Assembly: GCA_019308655.1 (NCBI GenBank)
Contig: JAFDHS010000027.1
Span: forward strand, 1 to 8,535
DNA length: 8,535 bases
From: Deltaproteobacteria bacterium
Lineage (GTDB): Bacteria; Desulfobacterota; Desulfobacteria; Desulfobacterales; JAFDHS01
Direction: 5' to 3'
Shown here: in pieces, positions 1-5,176 of the stretch
Numbering within the stretch: the stretch's first letter is position 1
Layout of the letters: each line of letters begins with the position of its first letter
The notes under the pieces: generated by a model
Told to the model about the DNA's origin: nothing
What the model saw: the letters and a program-made list of their open reading frames with translations, nothing else
The model's database searches: none
Translations under genes and position numbers: made by a program

Positions 1-1
1 T

Positions 2-499
2 GTTATTGACAAACTTGCCCGTGAAGGAGACCCCAAAAAAATAAATTTTCCCAGGGCATACATTGATAAATCCGCCTTTGATTTCAGCTTCAGCGGTATA
101 AAGACAGCCGTCAATCGGTATATTCAGACCCATGCGGATGCGTATAAAAACCAACTTCCCGATATTGCGGCAAGTTTCCAGGAAGCGGTCGTGGATGTGC
201 TTTCATACAAAATTATAAATGCTGCAAAGAAAAAGGATTGTAAGCACATCGCCATCGTCGGCGGCGTGGCGGCAAATAACCGATTAAGAGAAAGAATCAA
301 AAAGGAGACCGCAAATCATAACCTTGTTGCCCATATCCCCTCCCTCGACCTGTGCGGCGACAATGCAGCCATGATTGGCGCCATAGGCTACCATTATTTA
401 AAAAAAGGCAAAACATCCAACATGAATGAGGATGTCTATTCAAGAATCAAACCCCGCCCCAATCCTTCAGGCGCTTTAAAAAAAGCAGCTCACCGCTAA
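2..499 (+). CDS. tsaD: TsaD (Kae1/YgjD family), C-terminal half; 5' end outside the window
   Basis: TsaD transfers the threonylcarbamoyl group from threonylcarbamoyl-AMP to A37 of ANN-decoding tRNAs (t6A synthesis), working in the cytoplasm with TsaB and TsaE. The frame is open from base 2 to the TAA at 497-499 and gives 165 residues, roughly half of the usual ~335-residue protein; the N-terminal half lies left of the window. Family hallmarks are visible: FDFSFSGIKTAV near the start, the nucleotide-binding signature GGVAANNRLRERI, and SLDLCGDNAAMIGAIG, whose DNAAM segment supplies an aspartate ligand to the metal in characterised family members. The basic tail (RIKPRPNPSGALKKAAHR) is a normal variable C-terminus. 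There is no sign of decay. As an essential core gene it marks the stable chromosomal edge of the accessory region to its right. Family identity is near certain. Confidence 0.96.
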   Translation, partial: VIDKLAREGDPKKINFPRAYIDKSAFDFSFSGIKTAVNRYIQTHADAYKNQLPDIAASFQEAVVDVLSYKIINAAKKKDCKHIAIVGGVAANNRLRERIKKETANHNLVAHIPSLDLCGDNAAMIGAIGYHYLKKGKTSNMNEDVYSRIKPRPNPSGALKKAAHR

Positions 500-532
500 G
501 CGTTTTAATCATATCTCTGTTTATTTCCGGAG

Positions 533-553
533 TACAAAACATAAGGTTTTGTA
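533..553. repeat. Perfect 8-bp inverted repeat (hairpin) after tsaD
   Basis: The arms tacaaaac (533-540) and gttttgta (546-553) are perfectly complementary around a 5-base loop. The stem is A+T-rich and no T-run follows on either strand, so it is not a canonical intrinsic terminator. It could be a weak 3'-end structure for tsaD or a regulator site. The rest of 500-670 shows nothing I recognise. Confidence 0.4.
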
Positions 554-672
554 GCGGCAGTCTAAGCTTGCGCATTATTCAATTTATGCAAACAAAACGT
601 CAGTCACCGCCCCCTCTCTACCCGACAATATTATCCGTATTTCTCGATCGCAAATGGGGCATTATGCTTTTT

Positions 673-701
673 TTGACAAACCTCAACCACTATCATATTT
701 T
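673..701 (+). promoter_or_regulatory. Sigma-70-type promoter for the antitoxin relic
   Basis: A perfect -35 box TTGACA (673-678) is followed after exactly 17 bases by TATTTT (696-701), which matches the TATAAT consensus at four of six positions. It lies about 50 bases upstream of the ATG at 750, with no other gene between, so it most likely drove the antitoxin gene that is now broken. It would still transcribe rightward, convergent with the Rpn relic. Confidence 0.6.
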
Positions 702-749
702 AACATCAAACTGATGCTGCTGTAAGAAAATTGAGACAAGGAGGTCTTC

Positions 750-821
750 ATGAAAGCTTTGACAATAAGAGGTATTGATTCCTAAGCCGCTGAAAAACTA
801 AAGTTCATGGCTATTTCATAA
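750..821 (+). pseudogene. Relic of a ribbon-helix-helix antitoxin (FitA/VapB-like), nonsense-truncated
   Basis: An ATG at 750 has an excellent Shine-Dalgarno (AAGGAGG, 738-744, five bases upstream). It begins MKALTIRGIDS and then hits TAA at 783-785. Reading through that stop in the same frame gives AAEKLKFMAIS, then a second TAA at 819-821. MKALTIRGID followed by a helix of the AAEKLK type is the beta-strand plus first helix expected at the N-terminus of FitA/VapB-like ribbon-helix-helix antitoxins, which normally run about 70-85 residues and pair with a PIN-domain toxin. The first stop is one C-to-T change away from CAA (Gln). The rest of the antitoxin and any toxin are missing; the sequence passes straight into the 3' end of the opposite-strand Rpn relic. 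What may still be made is an 11-residue peptide. The family call rests on about 20 residues, so it is probable rather than proven. Confidence 0.6.
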
Positions 822-1363
822 TTATATCAAGGAACTCTTCAAATTCATCGAGAGACTTTAGTGTTACCGCTTTTTTAAGAAGGCTTTTTAAAGTTAATGG
901 ATCACTGATTTCATTTAAAACACTGAGAATGGATCGGGGAATAATTCCGAAACGCATTTCAAGAATTTCAATGACGTCTTCTCTTGATTTTTGGAGTATT
1001 CCCTGTTGAATCCCTTGTTGAATTCCCTCCTGCTTTCCTTGCTCTTTTAATGCGTCTGCTATGGTAGGCAAAATGTTATCTCCTTTGTCCGGTATGGTTT
1101 GCTCTATGGCTGTTTTGAGGTCTTCGTAGGTGATATTCCCATCCGGCGAGGCATTAGCAATATATCTTAAAATCGCCTCAATATATTCCAGTCCGGTTTG
1201 TTTTTCGGACAGATCTTTCAAAAGCGCAAATATCCCGGCCAGTCGATCTTTTAAATCGTCTTTGAAGATGTATTTTAAAATGCTCAAGAAATTGAATGGC
1301 AGCGGCCCGGCGCGTAAAAAACTCTTTGAAAAATTTGTCATGGGGATTGGTGATTTGATTCAT
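811..1363 (-). pseudogene. Rpn / PD-(D/E)XK nuclease family transposase, internally deleted and frameshifted
   Basis: Two reading frames together spell the two ends of an Rpn-type (recombination-promoting nuclease, Transposase_31-like) protein. From ATG 1363 leftward the N-terminus reads MNQITNPHDKFFKEFFTRR and then AAIQFLEHF, the family's opening motif. Around 1270-1280 the meaningful frame switches to the one that reads LKYIFKDDLKDRL, continuing through the C-terminal helical region and the Gln/Gly repeat EGIQQGIQQGIL to the stop at 811. Intact relatives are about 300 residues. The middle, which carries the PD-(D/E)XK catalytic residues, is missing, so I infer a deletion of roughly 150 residues plus a frame change. 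In one frame an open stretch of 176 codons (1341-811) survives, but its first ~25 residues are an out-of-frame reading of the old N-terminus. No clear Shine-Dalgarno precedes 1363. Rpn proteins are linked to recombination and, in recent work, to anti-phage toxicity. Confidence 0.78.
998..1045. repeat. Imperfect 12-bp tandem repeat in the Rpn relic
   Basis: Four 12-base units lie head to tail: attccctgttga (998-1009), atcccttgttga (1010-1021), attccctcctgc (1022-1033) and a weaker tttccttgctct (1034-1045). On the minus strand they encode four-residue units (QGKQ, EGIQ, QGIQ, QGIL). Such Gln/Gly units are common and variable in copy number in Rpn proteins, consistent with slippage. Confidence 0.6.
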
Positions 1364-1474
1364 AAATATAAAATTATCATACCGGCTTAACTTGTTCAAT
1401 ATCGGAAAAAAGAATTATCAGACAGCGATAATAACATACCGATCCACAACTCCGTGCAAACGATGTAGATGTAG

Positions 1475-1500
1475 GATGGGCAAAGCGGAGCGTGCCCATC
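1475..1500. repeat. Short palindromic repeat, perfect 8-bp stem
   Basis: The arms gatgggca (1475-1482) and tgcccatc (1493-1500) are perfectly complementary around a 10-base loop and are followed on the plus strand by TTTT. The wording (gtaggatgggcaaagcggagcgtgcccatc overall, 1471-1500) resembles an intergenic palindromic repeat I have seen in many unrelated bacterial genomes. A bidirectional terminator role between the Rpn relic and the defence operon is possible, but the T-run is short. Apart from this hairpin, the stretch 1364-1685 contains a short motif near 1523-1550, a weak hairpin near 1659, and no convincing gene. Confidence 0.55.
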
Positions 1501-1658
1501 TTTTGCTATGCAATTTCTCATAGTCAATGATCAAGGTTTGACCCCATTCCCTTCAAAGGTTCCCATCGCTGACATCCTCCTGCCCAATCTATTAAAACCA
1601 TGTACGCTTCTGTGGGAAGGATTGGGATGGATTATGAAAAAATCAAGGAAAATGCCCA

Positions 1659-1680
1659 ACACCCTGCTTATCCGCAGTGT
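1659..1680 (-). terminator. Weak candidate terminator after sngC
   Basis: Just past the sngC stop, read on the minus strand, ACACTGC and GCAGGGTGT pair as CTGC/GCAG plus ACA/TGT with a two-base bulge, around a 6-base loop. A T-rich stretch follows (TTTTCCTTGATTTTTT, minus strand). The stem is short and bulged and the T-run is offset, so this is only a candidate end of the operon transcript. Confidence 0.25.
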
Positions 1681-1685
1681 TTATT

Positions 1686-3845
1686 TCAAAGGGTTAATCT
1701 TTCCATCCACTCCCATGCGCCATCCACATCAAAAAAACTTGCTCCGTATCCAAGGTCGCGCATTTTCTTTGGTAAAACAGGATCGTGTTTTTCGATAGTC
1801 GTGTTTGGAACTTCTTTCGCCAACTCAACTGGTTTTGGCTTCGATTTGCTGAGAATGACTTTAACGGCATTGCTGAATGACTCGATAGAACTATTCCCGA
1901 TATCTATCACGCCACCGAAGCAACCAACAGATAAGCCCTCACCACGCAACAGTACGGTAATGGTGTTGGTGACTTGATCCCCAAGCCAAGGGAGAACATG
2001 GACGGTGTTGCCAATTTGCAGTACATTGATTTTGTCAAGACCCAACGAATGAAAGCATTCAATGCCTTCGTCAAAAATTGTTTTTGCCTCTTTGTTGAGA
2101 TAAATTGGCAACGTTCTCTGTTTATATACTCGTAGCATTTCCTGTCTGACACGATCATGAACCATCTGGCCATCCCCCCCGAACTTAGGAGGTCTGCCAC
2201 CCGTAGCCATTTTTAACGTGATCAATTTCTTCTCCACATTAACCTGCAGCACCTTCCAACGTTTGCCTGCAAAAATGACAAGCTGTTTTATTACCAGGGG
2301 CTTATCAATTGGAATGGTCCCCAACACTCGCCCATCACATTCCAACCGATATTCCTTGGGAGTATTGAAAGCAGTATAAAAGGTGTAGTGTTCTACGAAT
2401 TTTTCTCCTCTGGCACCGAGTATGAGTTGGCCATCTTGAGTTTGCGAGATCAAATCTTCCTCACCGAGAGCCCTGAGGAACGAACCATAAAGGGCCTGGT
2501 CGACCAACGAAAAAGGACCGGTGTCACATAGCAGCGACCAGAGTTGAGTTGCTCGAACACCTCCATATTGCCCTATTACAGACAAGGTTTGTTGCACGAG
2601 AGTCGAGAGATGATATTGATTGTTGGGTGCAGGTTCATACCATTTCTTCAGCAGCAAATTGATCATTGCAATGCACTGAATGGTTTCCAAGCGAAGGCGA
2701 TCAAGAAGATGGCTTTGGGCAGTAATCTCGTTTTCGGCAATGAACATGCGCAAAATCGCTGCTTCCCCCCGTCGCCCTGAACGTCCTAATCGTTGTCGCA
2801 AACTGGCCACGGAATGGGGGGCTGTCACTTGAGCTATGGAATCAACGCTACCGATGTCGATTCCCAATTCCAAAGTCATGGTGCAGGCAGCTGTAGTGGG
2901 TAATGTTTCTTTTTGCAGCCTGGCCTCCAAGCTTTGACGGATCTCTTTGGAAAGGCTCCCGTGGTGAGGAAAAAACTCATTCGGCACCCCGTCACGTTCA
3001 CAGCGATCCGCAAGAGCGGCAGCTAATTCTTCTGCCCTACCCCTGCTATTGGCGAAGACAAGGTGTGATTTCCCCCTGAGAATTGTATAAAGATCATATG
3101 TGATGCTGCTAAAAGCCGATGACGCTTCTGCACCTGCAGGAGCCAGGTACCCCCTGAGTTGAATCTTGAGGTCAGAGCGGGATGCTGTTGATTCAATAAT
3201 TTCACAGGGCAGTTCTCCATTCGGCCTAAGGTATTGCGCGACCTGCTGCATTTCGCCCAAGGTGGCGCTCAGGGCAATTCGAGGAATAGTTCGTTGCAGC
3301 AAAAACTCCAATCGGTGCATGAGGGATTGAAGCTGACAACCTCGCTCTGTGCCGAGAAAAGCATGAAATTCATCAATGATAATGTGACTTGATTCTCCAA
3401 AAGCATGGAGGCACCAGCCTGCTTGGTTCAGCAATAGGGATTCGAGCGACTCGGGGGTGATAAGAAGGATACCCCGTGGATTTTTCCGCAGCTTGTCTTT
3501 GACGGAACGGACAGCATCTCCATGCCAGGGAGTAACCGGAAAACCGAGAATTTCACCTAAGCCCTGTAGTCTCCGATATTGGTCATTGATCAGCGCCTTT
3601 AGCGGGCTTATGTACAGAATGCCGATACTATCCGGGGAACTCTCGGCAACGCGGGAACAGGCAGGAAGCAATGCTGCCTCTGTTTTTCCAGCCGCCGTTG
3701 AAGCGCTGATGATGACGTCACATTCGGCCTCCAGAATCGGAGCGATGGCCCGCTCCTGGATATCTCTGAGCTCGTTCCATTTTTGCGCCCACACCCAACG
3801 CTGCACGCCCTCATGTAACCGATTAAAACCCTGGGATGCACTCAT
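1686..3845 (-). CDS. sngC: SngC: Lhr/BrxHI-like DEAD/DEAH-box superfamily II helicase of a Shango defence system
   Basis: A 719-residue ATP-dependent helicase with a complete set of SF2 motifs: motif I STAAGKTE (about 49-56), Ia SPLKALINDQ (80-89), Ib TPESLESLL (130-138), II DEFH (158-161), III SAT (193-195), IV LVFANSRGRAEEL (262-274), V LELGIDIGSVD (325-335) and VI QRLGRSGRRG (351-360). After the two RecA domains come a winged-helix-like region and an Lhr-core-type C-terminus with GGRPPKFGGDG (549-559). This layout fits Lhr-type helicases, including BREX type 2 BrxHI, but it is much shorter than full-length Lhr (~1,500 residues). The ATG at 3845 is eight bases past the sngB stop, and its Shine-Dalgarno GAGGT (3851-3855 on this strand) overlaps that stop, so translation is probably coupled. 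All catalytic motifs are intact. In Shango it is the presumed nucleic-acid effector or remodeller; its actual substrate is not evident from sequence. Confidence 0.92.
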   Translation of the reverse strand: MSASQGFNRLHEGVQRWVWAQKWNELRDIQERAIAPILEAECDVIISASTAAGKTEAALLPACSRVAESSPDSIGILYISPLKALINDQYRRLQGLGEILGFPVTPWHGDAVRSVKDKLRKNPRGILLITPESLESLLLNQAGWCLHAFGESSHIIIDEFHAFLGTERGCQLQSLMHRLEFLLQRTIPRIALSATLGEMQQVAQYLRPNGELPCEIIESTASRSDLKIQLRGYLAPAGAEASSAFSSITYDLYTILRGKSHLVFANSRGRAEELAAALADRCERDGVPNEFFPHHGSLSKEIRQSLEARLQKETLPTTAACTMTLELGIDIGSVDSIAQVTAPHSVASLRQRLGRSGRRGEAAILRMFIAENEITAQSHLLDRLRLETIQCIAMINLLLKKWYEPAPNNQYHLSTLVQQTLSVIGQYGGVRATQLWSLLCDTGPFSLVDQALYGSFLRALGEEDLISQTQDGQLILGARGEKFVEHYTFYTAFNTPKEYRLECDGRVLGTIPIDKPLVIKQLVIFAGKRWKVLQVNVEKKLITLKMATGGRPPKFGGDGQMVHDRVRQEMLRVYKQRTLPIYLNKEAKTIFDEGIECFHSLGLDKINVLQIGNTVHVLPWLGDQVTNTITVLLRGEGLSVGCFGGVIDIGNSSIESFSNAVKVILSKSKPKPVELAKEVPNTTIEKHDPVLPKKMRDLGYGASFFDVDGAWEWMERLTL

Positions 3846-3853
3846 CTATGACC

Positions 3854-5176
3854 TCAAAGTGTAAACGTTGCCAGCTCGTCCATATTCGAGTCATGGCCTT
3901 CAATAAGCGGCATGTCTGTATTCCGATCTTCTTCCACATGCACCTGTTCGATCAATTGAGTCCAGTTTAACCCTGGACTCTGGTCGAGAACGGAAAGCAG
4001 GTCAACAAAGGCTTTGATGGTATTGCGAGGCGTTCTAAAGTATGCGTCACCGATCCTTTTGGAGCAGTGCTCCAAAAATGCAGTAAGAGCTTCATCCGGT
4101 ACAAGATATTTGGTGTCGTCTCCTGATGCGAAGACATGTCGTAAGTTTCTGAGCAGAATGAACAGTTCTTCCGGTGCAAGGTTGGCCAGATGCAAGGTAG
4201 GTGCTGAATAGTCTATGACACCGGCCGCTCGTGCAAAAGAGTTTTCTGCCAGGCGTGAATGCAGGGCCTCGTAGCTGTATAGGCCTTTGCGTGGATCAAA
4301 GAGGAAATCTGGTGTTCCTCCCAAAAGAAAGCCGATGTACTCGGCGCTTCCCTGCAAACAGTCATTCAGCATTCGTAAGATCTGTTCAAAATTTGAAACA
4401 CGTGCTTTCTGGCTTGATAGTTTGTAAAGGTTGACCATCTCGTCAAGATTGACTAAAAGGCCGCCATATCCGGCCTGCCTGACAAACAGACTCAGCAGTT
4501 TGAAGTGATCATAGACGCCGGCATCATCAACTATCGTCCTCACCCCCAAAGCTTTACGGGCATCAGTTTTTGTTGTAAATTCACCCCGAAGCCAACGGAT
4601 AGCATCAGATTTCAGCTGCTCGTTGTCTTGCTCATAGCCCTTCCAATACGAAGCAATCACCTTGGCAAAATCGTATCCGCCAACCAGTTCGGACAAGTGG
4701 CTCAGGCTTTCCGCAATCACAGAATCGACCGTGGCCCCTGAGACGTCAGCCGCTCGTCTGGCCTCTGTAATAAAGCGCTCAACTACGCTGGAAAGCGCAT
4801 TGCCATCCGGTTTTGTGCGGGTAGATAGATTGCGCATAAGCTCGGCATAAAGGTTTCTCGCCTGCCCACCTGTGGCATGGAGCCTCCTGTCTGGTGACAG
4901 ATCTGCGTGGACCGTGACTAACCCTTTTTCCAACGCAATGGAACGGATCAATTGTAGAAAGAAACTCTTCCCAGAACCGAATTCCCCTATGATGAGGCGA
5001 AAGGCCGATCCTCCATCAGCAATCCGCTCGATGTCCTTCAGCAGGGCTTCGACTTCCCGAACACGTCCGACTTGAATATGTTGCAAACCAGTGCGTGGCG
5101 TAACACCCGCACGCAATGACTGAATGATGGCATCCCGCTCTCGTGGACGGAGGCGTTTTTTGTTGTCGTTAGGCAT
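3854..5176 (-). CDS. sngB: SngB: BrxD-like P-loop (AAA/ORC-type) ATPase of a Shango defence system
   Basis: A 440-residue cytoplasmic ATPase. The opening RPRERDAIIQSLRAGVTPR and GLQHIQVGR (roughly 10-38) is typical of the BREX ATP-binding family (DUF2791, BrxD-like). Walker A is GEFGSGKS (64-71), Walker B is LLVNLDEM (240-247), a sensor-1-like strand reads GFLLGGTPDF (282-291), and TPRNTIKAFVDLL (382-394) has the look of a sensor-2/lid helix. Between Walker A and B lies a ~170-residue mostly helical insert. Length matches BrxD (about 430-450 residues). It overlaps the end of sngA by eight bases (ATGCCTAA), and a strong AAGGAG sits seven bases before its ATG inside the sngA 3' end, which fixes the start. 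It has no membrane segment. Pairing a BrxD-like ATPase with an Lhr-like helicase recurs in BREX type 2; here the TerB partner points to Shango instead. Confidence 0.92.
   Translation of the reverse strand: MPNDNKKRLRPRERDAIIQSLRAGVTPRTGLQHIQVGRVREVEALLKDIERIADGGSAFRLIIGEFGSGKSFFLQLIRSIALEKGLVTVHADLSPDRRLHATGGQARNLYAELMRNLSTRTKPDGNALSSVVERFITEARRAADVSGATVDSVIAESLSHLSELVGGYDFAKVIASYWKGYEQDNEQLKSDAIRWLRGEFTTKTDARKALGVRTIVDDAGVYDHFKLLSLFVRQAGYGGLLVNLDEMVNLYKLSSQKARVSNFEQILRMLNDCLQGSAEYIGFLLGGTPDFLFDPRKGLYSYEALHSRLAENSFARAAGVIDYSAPTLHLANLAPEELFILLRNLRHVFASGDDTKYLVPDEALTAFLEHCSKRIGDAYFRTPRNTIKAFVDLLSVLDQSPGLNWTQLIEQVHVEEDRNTDMPLIEGHDSNMDELATFTL

Noticed and set aside
1130..1390. 86-codon plus-strand ORF
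   Set aside because: It is the complement of the Rpn relic, whose minus-strand frames carry the recognisable family motifs.
1508..1977. Two overlapping plus-strand ORFs (96 and 125 codons)
   Set aside because: They run into the 3' end of sngC on the other strand, have no convincing ribosome site and read as low-information sequence; no family resemblance seen.
3457..3864. 135-codon plus-strand ORF
   Set aside because: It lies entirely opposite the helicase motifs of sngC and its start; its translation has no recognisable domain, so it is a shadow frame.
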